Assembly (NCBI RefSeq): GCF_030815415.1
Contig: NZ_JAUSWW010000001.1
Span: 744,001 to 808,000, forward strand
Direction of reading: 5' to 3'
From: Streptomyces canus
GTDB taxonomy: Bacteria; Actinomycetota; Actinomycetes; Streptomycetales; Streptomycetaceae
Length of the DNA stretch: 64,000 nucleotides
The notes beneath the pieces are model-generated. The model ran no database searches. It was not told the DNA's origin and worked only from the letters and a program-made list of their open reading frames with translations. Below are positions 53,328 through 62,104 of this stretch, in pieces. Position 1 is the stretch's first letter, and each line of letters opens with the position of its first letter. The position numbers were made by a program, and so were the translations under genes.

Positions 53328-54299
53328 TCAGCTGTAGAAGTTCTTCTGCCAGCGGTGCCTGGCCAGCAGCGCAACCTGCTCGGGGGAAAGCGGCGATTCC
53401 TCGGCCACCGCCGCGTTGCGTTCCACGTTCGTCAACGACCGCATCCCGACGATCACGGTGGAGACCGCCGGCCCGGCGAGCGCGAACCGCAGGGCGGTGG
53501 ACGGGAGTTCCTCGACGGCGATTCCCAGATCGGCAAGGAGGGCATCCACCCGCTTCTCGACCTGGGCGGGCCGGTCCTCCCGGAAGTACCAGTTGCGCCA
53601 GTCCCCCTCGGGGAAGGTGACCCCCGAGCGGACCGAGCCCGTCAGAGCGCCCTCGTCGAGGACGACTCGCCCGACCACGCCCACGCCGTAGTCCTCGCAG
53701 GCCGGCAACAGGGCGTCGGCCGGGGCCTGTTCGAAGATGTTGTAGATGACCTGGACCGTGTCCAGCACCCCGGTCCGCAGCACGTTGAGGACATTGTCGG
53801 GCTGGTGGTCCTTGACGGAGATCCCGAAGAACCTGATCTTGCCCTCCTGTTTGAGGGCGTCAACGGTCTCCAGGAGGTCGCCGCGGCCGGTCCACTCGTC
53901 CTCCCAGGTATGCAGCTGGAGCAGGTCGACATGGTCCCGGTCCAGTTCGCGCAGACTGGTCTCCAGGCTCTCGCGCAGGTGCGAGCCGGGGAACGTCTCC
54001 GTGACGTCGAGTCCGCTGGACTCCAGCGGTACCGGGACACGGGGCCCGGCCTTCGTCGCGACGTACACGCCGTCGCCGCCGCCCGGGAGCTCCTTGAGCG
54101 CACGGCCGACGACGCGTTCGCTGCGGTCGTACCCTCGGGCGGTGTCTATGAAGTTGACGCCCAGGTCGAGGGCTCGGTGCAGGGCGCGGACGCCGGAGTC
54201 GTCGTCGGCGCCGACCCACGCCCCCTGGCCCAATCCCCAGGCACCGTAACCAATTTCGGACACGGTCAGTCCGGTTCGGCCGAGTTCGCGATAACGCAT
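53328..54299 (-). CDS. Aldo/keto reductase
   Basis: A 323-residue aldo/keto reductase starting MRYRELGRTGLTVSEIGYGA. D52 and Y57 (FIDTARGYDRS), K83 (YVATKAGP) and the His in LLQLHTWEDEW form the catalytic set. LLPACEDYGVGVVGRVVLDE is the core strand, and the C-terminus ends in VSTVIVGMRSLTNVERNA. It belongs to the YqkF/AKR11-like group. It converges on the AKR operon and has no regulator immediately beside it. ATG 54299 is preferred over an upstream one at 54350. Confidence 0.92.
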   Translation of the reverse strand: MRYRELGRTGLTVSEIGYGAWGLGQGAWVGADDDSGVRALHRALDLGVNFIDTARGYDRSERVVGRALKELPGGGDGVYVATKAGPRVPVPLESSGLDVTETFPGSHLRESLETSLRELDRDHVDLLQLHTWEDEWTGRGDLLETVDALKQEGKIRFFGISVKDHQPDNVLNVLRTGVLDTVQVIYNIFEQAPADALLPACEDYGVGVVGRVVLDEGALTGSVRSGVTFPEGDWRNWYFREDRPAQVEKRVDALLADLGIAVEELPSTALRFALAGPAVSTVIVGMRSLTNVERNAAVAEESPLSPEQVALLARHRWQKNFYS

Positions 54300-54539
54300 G
54301 TGGTGTTCAAGTTCCTTTGCTGTTGGTGGCGACGGACGGAGGCGGTGCACCGGCCGTCCGGGACTCAGGATGCAGATCGAGCCGTACGGCCTCGTCGCGG
54401 TCGCAATGCAGCCTGCCGTCGACTGGCCTCAGACACCGCTCGCCTCCTATCGCCCAGCTGATCAGCAGCGGTCTCAGCAGCCCTGACGGCGCAAAGACAC
54501 CGGCAGCGATCAGCCAGTCGGTGAACGTACCGGAGGCAC

Positions 54540-54770
54540 CACGCCCGTGACCAGGACAAGCCCGGCCATCGACCGCAACCCGCTGCCGACGGCACTTGCC
54601 ATCCGCGGCCACGGGCACCCGTTGGGCGGACTGCGCCGCGGCGAGGTCCTCGGCCTCCGGCTGGGCGATCCCGCCGGGAGAGCGCCGCGTCTTCATCAGC
54701 GAGGGCGGAACTCGCGGATGCGACCAGGTTCTACCAGGAACGGTGCCCACCAACACTTCGCTTCGCCGCT
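54540..54770 (+). pseudogene. Tyrosine recombinase (integrase) remnant
   Basis: LGGLRRGEVLGLRLGD in one frame continues, after a one-base shift, as GERRVFISEGGTRGCDQVLP in another. This equals the box I region of phage/plasmid-type integrases (GGLRRxEVLGLRLxDIxxGERRVFIxEGKGGHQRLVP). The RHxxR and catalytic Tyr segments are absent. It marks an old integration or excision event beside the reductase cluster. Confidence 0.6.
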
Positions 54771-55244
54771 GCCGCGACCTGCAATCCAGGCGCGGAGATG
54801 GCCATGCCGCACCAATCGCGCTGTTGCCGAACGGGTGACGGCTGCACGGAGTCGGTAGGACTCGTCTCGGGCATGCCGGGTTCCGTGTCCAACTACTCGC
54901 TCACGGTGTTCGTCTTGCGCATCTGGCCGGCGAGGCAGTACGGCTGGCAGCCGAGATGCCGAAGTGCCGAGACAGGGGCGACCTGGAAGCGAGAGGCGGG
55001 CAAGCCCGCGTCGCGTTGGAAGCCTTCGTCGCAAAGGCAGCCGACGTCATCACGAGCACAGGTCAGCCACGCCATCACACCTTTCAACGGCCCCTCGATA
55101 TTGGCCACTTGGCCCTACCTGGTCGAGCAGCTACGCATGACGCCTCGAAGCGGCCCAACCCCCGCTCGCCTGCAGGTACGGCCATGAGGCGGGGCCACTG
55201 CAGACCGTCATCAAACCCCTACAGGCGTCGGCGGTGGCCAAATC
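54771..55244. other. Gap without intact gene
   Basis: About 470 bases. A plus frame (ALEAFVAKAADVITSTGQPR) looks protein-like but I cannot assign it. It may include further integrase-region decay. Confidence 0.3.
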
Positions 55245-55664
55245 TCACTTTCGTTCAGGTGAGTTGATCGCGACAAGTTCGACTTCGAAACCGTCGTCGT
55301 TCTCCAGGTAGGCGGCGTAGTGCCGGCCGCCGCCGGCGTAGGGATGCCGCTCGGGAAACATCAGGTGCCAGCCGTGCTGGACGGCGTTGGCGACCAGCTT
55401 CTCGACCGTGGCGGCGTCTTCGACGTGGAAGGCCAGGTGGTTCAGCCCTGGGCGCAGGCGATCGTGGTCTTCGGCGGTGAGAGCCGACGACTGCTCGATG
55501 ACCAGGTAGGTCGCCCCGAGCCGCCAGCTGCGTCCGCCTTGCCAGCTCTGGAAGAGGGCATACCCCAGCGCTTCCAGCAGCCAGCCGAGAGAAGCGAGCG
55601 CGCGATGAATGTCCGGCACCCACAGCTCAAGGTGATGCAGCATGCCGTGCGACGGCCGGCTCAT
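55245..55664 (-). CDS. VOC-family (glyoxalase-like) protein
   Basis: A 139-residue protein of the vicinal oxygen chelate fold: LHHLELWVPDIHRALASLGW, GLNHLAFHVEDAATVEKLVA, and YAAYLENDDGFEVELVAI. His and Glu residues at the metal positions are present (LHHLELW, NHLAFHV, FEVELV). Family members are lyases, dioxygenases or antibiotic-sequestering proteins; which one cannot be told. It is a single gene between decayed regions. Confidence 0.88.
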   Translation of the reverse strand: MSRPSHGMLHHLELWVPDIHRALASLGWLLEALGYALFQSWQGGRSWRLGATYLVIEQSSALTAEDHDRLRPGLNHLAFHVEDAATVEKLVANAVQHGWHLMFPERHPYAGGGRHYAAYLENDDGFEVELVAINSPERK

Positions 55665-55860
55665 ACAGCGATCACCTCAGGACGCTCGCGGTTTACGGGC
55701 TACCTCAGCCAGCTTCACGGGGAGATCAACAGTCGTGCTACGTACACGACCGCACGAAGTGAACCAGAGCCCGACTTCGGACAGCAATTGTCGATCGCCA
55801 AGCGGTGCAATGTCGATGTGAACTGACACCCCCCGGCGGCTGGGTTGATGTCTTTCCTAT

Positions 55861-56898
55861 CTATTCGTTGATGTTGGGGTTGCTGCGCAGGATGTCCTCG
55901 GTGGTCCGCCAGAGCCGGGGCAGGAACCGGGTCACCTCGTCGGCCCGGTGGATGAGGTCATGGGTGGAGCTGATACCGAGATCGGTGACGGCTGCCTGGA
56001 AGGCTGGGGCGAGGGCTTCGTGCAGCTGAGGGGCGTCGGCCGCCAGGATGGTGTGACAGCGGGCGAAAGTCGCGATGATCCAGAAGACAGCCTCCTGGTG
56101 GTCGCCTGAGTCGATGAGCCTCTGACTTCCGTCAATCGCGATCGGCCGCGCGGTGGGCGTGATGTCGCTGCTGAAAAAGAACGGGGTCTTCGCCACTTGG
56201 ACGGTGGCGTCGAACGTCGCGGCGAGTTCACGCAGATGGTGCTGGACGCGCGGCGCGGTCAGATGGGAGCAGCCGAGAAGGTTCAAAAGTTCCGGGTAGA
56301 GGCTGAGGTGGCCGTAACCGGTGAGGACCTCACGAGCAGCCAGGTAGCGCAGGCGGATGGTGGGGTTGCGCAGGGCGGCAACCAGGAGGACGTGGCAGGT
56401 CACGCCGGTGGGGAACAGCCAAGCGAGCACCTGCTCGTGGAACGGCGCCGAGGTGTCGATCGCGGCGAGGCGGGTTTCGATCCGATGGCGGGCATCCTGG
56501 CACCTGCGGCCGACCGAGATCCGGTCGGCGAAGTGGCACGAGATGTGTGCGTGCAGTTTGTGCAGTTCGCCCGTGGGGTCATCGATGATCGCGCCAGTGC
56601 GGAAACTGCCGGCCAGGTGGTAGGACGCCAGGACGTCGTCGGCGGAAGCAAGTTCGGTCCAGGGCAGGTAGCTGACTTCCAGCAGGGCGTCCTGGAAGCG
56701 AAGTTTCCCTGGCTTGGCCGGTAGGTCCTCCTGGGCGGTGACAACGAAGATGTCGACGTCGGAGGAGGGCGACAGCTCCGCGTCATCCGGCAGCCCGACG
56801 GTCGAGCCGCTGAAGTACGCCCCTCGGAAGCCGGCATCGGGTTGGGCGTATTGCGCAACCCATTGGATCGCAGCGGAACGTGCCAGTCCGACCTTCAC
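55861..56898 (-). CDS. Nucleotidyltransferase-like protein
   Basis: A 345-residue protein whose N-terminus has the polymerase-beta-like signature GS (31-32) and SDVDIFVV (46-53; Asp47 and Asp49 as metal ligands), with a third strand KLRFQDALLEVSYLPW. The rest is helical (ALRNPTIRLRYLAAREVLTG, HLRELAATFDATVQ), as in kanamycin nucleotidyltransferase-type or HEPN-like C-terminal domains. It could add nucleotides to a small molecule, tRNA or protein. It stands alone; no antitoxin-like partner is visible. The substrate is unknown. Confidence 0.8.
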   Translation of the reverse strand: MKVGLARSAAIQWVAQYAQPDAGFRGAYFSGSTVGLPDDAELSPSSDVDIFVVTAQEDLPAKPGKLRFQDALLEVSYLPWTELASADDVLASYHLAGSFRTGAIIDDPTGELHKLHAHISCHFADRISVGRRCQDARHRIETRLAAIDTSAPFHEQVLAWLFPTGVTCHVLLVAALRNPTIRLRYLAAREVLTGYGHLSLYPELLNLLGCSHLTAPRVQHHLRELAATFDATVQVAKTPFFFSSDITPTARPIAIDGSQRLIDSGDHQEAVFWIIATFARCHTILAADAPQLHEALAPAFQAAVTDLGISSTHDLIHRADEVTRFLPRLWRTTEDILRSNPNINE

Positions 56899-57656
56899 AG
56901 CCGCATCTCCCCGGTGACGTGTGCAAGATCTTTCATTGTTCCAGTAGCTGAGGTCGAAGTGATGAGCTCTGACCGTCTCGTCAACGCGGCCACCGAGCCG
57001 AACCGAGCGTTCTTCGACAACTTGGGACTGCCGGCCAGCTGACTCCGTTCATGATCATCACTGGCGATCTCATCGCCCATTGCTGAGCACGACACAGCTC
57101 CGCGACGCAGGCCGAATTCCCCGGCGGCTCTGTGAGACCAGGCCGGGCCCTTGTGCTGGCCAGCCAGCTGTCCGCCGCCAAGGACTGGTTGGCCGGGTGC
57201 CGTCCGACCCGCAGCGGACGAACCAGCGCGCGAACCTCATAGGCCGTCTGATACGCGGCGAGCCGGGATGCGGTTCTGGTGGTGGAAGGGGCCGGCCATC
57301 CCCTCACCGTCCTTGCCCCGGGGCTGGTCGCTGCCCGAGCCGATGCGCGCCGTACTGGCAACACCCCGGCGCTGCTCGCGGGGTGGGCGGTGCTGGTGAA
57401 ACGGGACGGCTACCGGGCACTGGCCGGTCGGTGGGCCGAGGGCCGCGTCTCCGTACGGAGTCGTCACGGCAGCAATCTGGCCCGGGTGTTCCCGGAATCG
57501 AGGACGCCTTCCGCCGACCGCCCGCCGATACGCTCTACGATCCATGGCACGGCACCGTGTTTGAGGAACAACGTCTCCCACTTGTCGACGCCGATGCTTC
57601 CCGGCTCGTGCGGGAGTCTGAGCTTTCGACAGCGATCTCCTGGAAGGCAGCCTCAC
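56899..57656. other. Gap of 760 bp without intact gene
   Basis: No intact gene. A plus frame near 57280 (MVEGAGHPLTVLAPGL) resembles the start of an alpha/beta hydrolase but loses the pattern after 16 residues. The promoter of the serine hydrolase should lie near 57560-57650. Confidence 0.3.
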
Positions 57657-58805
57657 ATGACTACCCTGCTCGACTTGCTCGAAGCGCACGTCGGTGCCGG
57701 TACGTTGCCGGGAGCGGTTGGCCTCGTGGCCCGGGGCGACCAGGTCGAGGTGGTGGCCGTCGGCGCGCAGGACGCCGGTGACGGCACCCCGATGGCGAGG
57801 GACTCCATCTTCCGTGTCGCCTCGATCACCAAGTCCGTCACCGCCGCCGCACTGCTGATCCTCGTGGAGGAGGGCACGGTCGCGCTGGACGACCCGATCG
57901 GCATGTGGCTGCCGGAAGTGGCGAAGCCGATGGCCGTGCGCACGCCGGCGAGCCCGGTAGACGATGTTGTGCCGGCCGACCGGCCCATCACCGTGTTCGA
58001 CGTGCTGGCCTCCCAGGCCGGGTACGGATTCCCCTCCGACTTCACCCTGCCGGCGGTGCAGGAGTTGTTCACGGTGCAAAAGGACGGCCGGGTGCCGAGC
58101 AACTTCCCACCAGCCGACGAGTGGATGGCGGCGCTCGGCCGCATCCCGCTGCTCTACCAGCCGGGCGCTGCCTGGTTGTACGACACCTGCTCCGTACTGC
58201 AGGGGGTGCTGATTTCGCGGGCCACCGGGCAGCCGCTGCCTACGTTCCTGGCAGAGCGGATCTTCAGGCCGCTGGGCATGGTGGACACGGGTTTCGAGGT
58301 GCCGGCCGCGAAGCGGGACCGGTTCACCAGCTTCTACCGGCCAAGCGACGACGGCAGCCTGGAGCTCGCCGACGGCCCGGACGGCGAATGGAGCAGCCCG
58401 CCCGCGCTGCCGCTCGGCAACGGCGGGCTGGCCTCGACGGCCGACGACTGGCTGGCCTTCTGCCGGATGCTGCTGGCCGGTGGGGTGGCGGCCGACGGCC
58501 ACCGGGTACTGTCGGCCGACTCGGTACGCATGATGACCAGTGACCATACGAATCCGGCGCAGCGCAACATCGGCCGACTGTTCCTGGAGGGCCAAGGCTG
58601 GGGCTTCGGTGGTTCGGTCGACATCGAGCGGACCAACCCGTGGAATGTCCCCGGCCGCTACGGCTGGGTCGGAGGCACGGGCACAGCGGCGCACATCATC
58701 CCGGCCACGGGTACGGTCACCATCCTGCTGACTCAGGTGGCAGCGATGGGTCCGACGCCGGCACCGGTAATCAGGGAGTTCTGGCGGTACGCGGCGGACG
58801 CCTGA
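57657..58805 (+). CDS. Serine hydrolase of the beta-lactamase/DD-peptidase (class C) family
   Basis: A 382-residue protein of the beta-lactamase-related esterase group. Ser56 in SITK (56-59) is the nucleophile and Lys59 the base. A Tyr near 175 (WLYDTCSVLQG) corresponds to the YxN site but with Thr for Asn, as in esterase EstB-like members. Near the end GWVGGTGTAAHI replaces the KTG-like triad. There is no signal peptide, so it is cytoplasmic, and esterase or amidase action is more likely than peptidoglycan work. GGAAGG lies about 10 bases before the ATG. Confidence 0.9.
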   Translation: MTTLLDLLEAHVGAGTLPGAVGLVARGDQVEVVAVGAQDAGDGTPMARDSIFRVASITKSVTAAALLILVEEGTVALDDPIGMWLPEVAKPMAVRTPASPVDDVVPADRPITVFDVLASQAGYGFPSDFTLPAVQELFTVQKDGRVPSNFPPADEWMAALGRIPLLYQPGAAWLYDTCSVLQGVLISRATGQPLPTFLAERIFRPLGMVDTGFEVPAAKRDRFTSFYRPSDDGSLELADGPDGEWSSPPALPLGNGGLASTADDWLAFCRMLLAGGVAADGHRVLSADSVRMMTSDHTNPAQRNIGRLFLEGQGWGFGGSVDIERTNPWNVPGRYGWVGGTGTAAHIIPATGTVTILLTQVAAMGPTPAPVIREFWRYAADA

Positions 58806-58945
58806 CACGCAGCTCAGAAATCGGAGCGGTCACGCCCGACCAGCGCACCCAAGCAAGATCGTGTTACGAGCCCTTCAATGAGGATCGATGCCGGGCGGAG
58901 TTTTACGGCCTGCAACTGCGCACGGCGAACGGGCCTGCCCGGAGA

Positions 58946-59476
58946 CTAGAGATACCCGGGTTCTCCCGTGGCGACGAACCGGGCCAGGGACTGCTCCAAC
59001 AACTGCAGGAAGTCGCGCAGATCGTCCGCCACTCTGTCGAGTTCAGCGTCATCCAGCGAGGCTGCCCGCGTCCGGTGGACCGAGCCTTCAGGGCCCACGA
59101 CGTAGGACAGGCCGCCTCCGTTCGATCCGATCACCAGTCCGCACGGCTCTTGGCGTTCACCCGCCCGGACGGCTCCGTAAACCGCGAAGTGCTCAAGGAC
59201 GTCACGCGGCGGATGGATGAAGTAGCCGTTGCCGACGTCCTCCCAGGAGACTTCGCCGATGCTGCCGTAGAAGGTGACCAGGTCTGCGGACGCCCGGGCT
59301 TCGCTGCCCAGAACACGCACCGTCTCTTGATCGCCGTGGTCGGCCAGGCGCATCTGGTTGGTTCCGGGCGGGAATCCGTGCCTGCTCTCGAACTCCTCCG
59401 TCATCTCGCCCAGCACGCCCGAGACCGCACGCGCCCACGAAGACAGCCAGGCTGACGACAACGAACGCTCACTCAC
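58946..59476 (-). CDS. SUKH (SMI1/KNR4)-family protein
   Basis: A 176-residue protein with the SUKH fold pattern: a helical N-terminus (SSWARAVSGVLGEMTEEFES), LVTFYGSIGEVSWEDVGNGY near the middle, and PCGLVIGSNGGGLSYVVGPE followed by a C-terminal helix (AELDRVADDLRDFLQLLEQ). SUKH proteins serve as immunity proteins to polymorphic toxins or as small interaction modules. No toxin gene is next to it, although an Rhs remnant exists elsewhere (18471). The gene stands alone and may be an orphan immunity gene. Confidence 0.75.
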   Translation of the reverse strand: MSERSLSSAWLSSWARAVSGVLGEMTEEFESRHGFPPGTNQMRLADHGDQETVRVLGSEARASADLVTFYGSIGEVSWEDVGNGYFIHPPRDVLEHFAVYGAVRAGERQEPCGLVIGSNGGGLSYVVGPEGSVHRTRAASLDDAELDRVADDLRDFLQLLEQSLARFVATGEPGYL

Positions 59477-59579
59477 GAGACCAGATCCTGCCAGGAGTTG
59501 CAGACATCCGTCCCCGTGGAAGAGCTGGACCCGGGCGCGAGGGCACCTGGACCCGGCGTCTGCCCGCTGCGTAACACCG

Positions 59580-60383
59580 TCATGTGGCTGCGAGGAGGAT
59601 GGCGGTGTAGTGGGCGGTGAAGGCGGCGATGGTCAGGGTGTGGAAGACCTCGTGGAAGCCGAACCAGGCCGGTGAGGGGTCCGGGCGCTTGAGTCCGTAG
59701 ACGACGGCGCCCGCGGTGTAGAGCAGCCCGCCGGCGGTGACGAGTACGACGACCGCGGTGCCGCCGGTGCGGGCGAAGTCGGGCAGGTTGAAGACGGCCA
59801 CCCAGCCCAGCGCGATGTAGCACGGGGTGTACAGCCAGCGGGGAGCCCCGATCCACAGGATGCGGAAGGCGATGCCGGCCAGGGCGCCCGCCCACACCAC
59901 GCTCAACAGCACCAGCCGCCGGCTCCCGGGCAGCAGCAGTACCGCCAGCGGGGTGTAGGTGCCGGCGATGATCAGGAAGATGTTGGCGTGGTCCAGCCGC
60001 CGTAGCACCGCCTCCCCGCGCGGGCCCCACGTGCCGCGGTGGTAGACCGCGCTGGTACCGAACAGCAGACAGGCCGACAGCGCGTACACCGAGCAGGCCG
60101 CCACTGACGCGCCGGTGCGCGAAACGGCGATCAGGACGATGCCCCCGGCCAACGCCAGGGGGAACACGCCGGCGTGCAGCCAGCCGCGCATCCGCGGCTT
60201 CAGCGCAGCCGCCGCCCGCTCCACCCCGCCTTCCAGCCGGCTGGCGCTCTGACCGGCGGCCGGCTGATCGGTCGCGTCGGCAGGCGCGGCAGGCGCGGGG
60301 GTGGGCAGGGTGTCGGGCGGGGTGGCGGGGCGGGAGTCGAAGTCCCGTCGGTGTACCGGCGGCTGGGCATCGTCGGCGATCAT
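59580..60383 (-). CDS. Hemolysin III-family membrane protein (PAQR-like)
   Basis: A 267-residue protein with a Pro/Ala-rich cytoplasmic N-terminus (about 1-55) and seven hydrophobic segments. The family motifs are SAVYHRGTWGPRGEAVLRRL with DHANIFLIIAGTYTPL, and near the end GFHEVFHTLTIAAFTAHYTA, giving the His/Asp/Ser metal site of the PAQR/hemolysin III fold. Bacterial members affect membrane lipid homeostasis, but the function is not settled. It lies 62 bp after the MerR gene in the same direction and may be controlled by it. The N-terminal extension is longer than usual. Confidence 0.9.
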   Translation of the reverse strand: MIADDAQPPVHRRDFDSRPATPPDTLPTPAPAAPADATDQPAAGQSASRLEGGVERAAAALKPRMRGWLHAGVFPLALAGGIVLIAVSRTGASVAACSVYALSACLLFGTSAVYHRGTWGPRGEAVLRRLDHANIFLIIAGTYTPLAVLLLPGSRRLVLLSVVWAGALAGIAFRILWIGAPRWLYTPCYIALGWVAVFNLPDFARTGGTAVVVLVTAGGLLYTAGAVVYGLKRPDPSPAWFGFHEVFHTLTIAAFTAHYTAILLAAT

Positions 60384-60445
60384 GCGCTCATATTCCTGAT
60401 GTGGGCGGGAGAGTGCGGTCTGGTGCTGTCGCCGTGGAGTGCGGG

Positions 60446-60778
60446 TCAGGTGTTGGCCGGGTGCCGGGGTGCGGTGCGGCGGTATTCGGCGTTGATGCGC
60501 TGGGCTTCTTCGAGCTGGTCTTCGAGGATGATGATGCGGCAGGCGGCCTCGATGGGGGTTCCCTGGTCGACAAGTTCGCGGGCGCGTGCGGCGATGCGCA
60601 GCTGGTAGCGGGAGTAGCGGCGGTGTCCGCCCGCGGAGCGCAGCGGGGTGATGAGGCGGGCGTCTCCGATGGCGCGCAGGAAGCCCTGGGTGGTGCCGAG
60701 CATGTCGGCCGCCCGGCCCATGGTGTAGGCGGGGTAGTCGTCATCGTCGAGACGGCGGTAGGAGTCGTCTGCTGTCAT
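60446..60778 (-). CDS. MerR-family regulator
   Basis: A 110-residue protein with a MerR-type winged helix: AYTMGRAADMLGTTQGFLRA, IGDARLITPLRSAGGHRRYS, YQLRIAARARELVDQGTPIE, then a short coil (LEDQLEEAQRINAEYRR). The wing motif AGGHRRYS is diagnostic. There is no effector-binding domain, so it is like the short SoxR/BldC-type group. ATG 60778 follows GAGAGG. It lies upstream of the hemolysin III gene. A perfect 30-bp palindrome lies 24 bp before the start. Confidence 0.9.
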   Translation of the reverse strand: MTADDSYRRLDDDDYPAYTMGRAADMLGTTQGFLRAIGDARLITPLRSAGGHRRYSRYQLRIAARARELVDQGTPIEAACRIIILEDQLEEAQRINAEYRRTAPRHPANT

Positions 60779-60801
60779 CTGACCTCTCTGGACCACGTGG
60801 A

Positions 60802-60831
60802 GGGCCCTGGCGCCGTACGGCGCCAGGGCCC
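60802..60831. promoter_or_regulatory. Perfect 30-bp palindrome upstream of MerR gene
   Basis: The half-site GGGCCCTGGCGCCGT is followed immediately by its exact reverse complement, giving a 30-bp perfect palindrome without spacer, 24 bp upstream of the MerR start. It could be a MerR or other dimer-binding site in the 5' leader, or a terminator of transcription from the right; its position fits the first better. Confidence 0.6.
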
Positions 60832-61539
60832 GAAGGAACTGCTACACCATCTGCCGGCCCTGTTGCTGCGCCGGCCTTGTGTCACCGCACACCCGGCCGA
60901 GCTGGGGCCGGGAATGCTGGGATCGCGGTTGCCTGACCGGAGACCACCTCACTATCGATGTCCTGCGGTACCCGGACTCACAAGCCGTCCGGGCGATCCT
61001 GATGGCGACCAATTCCTCCGTTCTTTCCCTCTGGGATCAATCACTTACTCAGGGGACTGCGTACTACTGGGTGATGCGACCTGCTCAGCGGCCTGTGACA
61101 GCGCCGCGCTTCGGCAGCCAGCCCCGTTCGCCTGTCCTGCGTCTGCTCTGGCTTGGAACCCCACTGCCGAACCTCCCGGTGCGCGCGCCCGCAGCCGACG
61201 CCTTCACCGAGGTGCTGCTCACTGACTTCACTGCTGGGTACTGCTCACGGCGGCCCCTGATCACTGCGGGCCACCCGGTCCGGTCGTCAGTCCCGTCACC
61301 GTCCTGCAAAAACCCTGGCTTCGGAACTCCACCACCGCACCGCCCTGCGCACTGCAACTACGTACTGCTGCCTGGCAGTTCGTGTCTGCCAGGCCCTGCT
61401 GTCCCTCTGGGCTACGAGAGAAACCATAGACAGATCCACCACCGAATGTCTACTCCAGCCAGAACAGATTTCTTTGAACTCTACGGCGAGATAAACGACC
61501 GGGCGCGGCGGGGCAGGAGCAAGGCGCCACTACGGCCTC
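60832..61539. other. Gap of 700 bp without intact gene
   Basis: No gene is recognised. Three plus-strand frames run open together, which is typical of decayed GC-rich DNA. The final part (MSTPARTDFFELYGEINDRA, from 61446) could be the start of a lost small protein. Confidence 0.3.
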
Positions 61540-62060
61540 CCCCGGTCGTCGCTCCGGCGGGCCCGGACGGCCTTCGCGCCCGCAGCACCGCAGCCCGCTT
61601 GCTCATCCCATCCGGGGAAGCTCCGGTGAGGTGGTGTCGGAGGCTCGTCTGGGCAAGGCCGCGCCAGCGGGATCTGCGCGGGTCGCAGCGCCCGGCTCCC
61701 TGGGCGATGACAGGTGCCTTCGCCCCCGGCCCAGTTCTCGTCGCGGCCCTTCAAGCGTCGGTCTGCTGCCTGGTGCGGGCCGCCTGGACGGCTTCGTGCT
61801 CGGGGCGGTGGCGCAGGGTCACCTCGCGGCGGCCTTCGACGAGCTGATACGCGGTGACGCAGGTGGGGGGAGGTGCGGCAGTCGGCCGGGCTGGAGCGCA
61901 CTCGGATCACCGCCAGGCCCCGCTGCGAATGCCGGTGGTCCGCTGTGTGCTGGTGACGCCGCTGGCAGGTCACCCGCTCGCCCTCCCAGTCGACGGCGAA
62001 GGAGTCCTGCCCGAACGGGGCGTCGCTCTGGGCCGTGGTGTTGCCGGCCATCTGGCCGGC
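61540..62060 (-). mobile_element. IS1182-family transposase remnant
   Basis: The minus strand reads GQDSFAVDWEGERVTC, then SQRGLAVIRVRSSPADCRTS in one frame; in other frames follow pieces resembling the HEAxQAARxxQ...KxRYxxRAGVEGT catalytic end. The order matches the zinc-cysteine and DDE parts of IS1182-type transposases. Several frameshifts show it is inactive. Its edge at about 62060 meets the LysR remnant. Confidence 0.6.
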
Positions 62061-62104
62061 TTCGAGTACCGGACGCCGGCGGAGGACTTCACCCACGCAA
62101 CGAG

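Noticed and set aside
57279..57420. Alpha/beta-hydrolase start (VEGAGHPLTVLAPGL)
   Set aside because: Only about 16 residues resemble the family and no nucleophile elbow follows.
57237..58808. Minus-strand frame opposite the serine hydrolase
   Set aside because: Antisense shadow; the plus strand has the SITK motif in a proper context.
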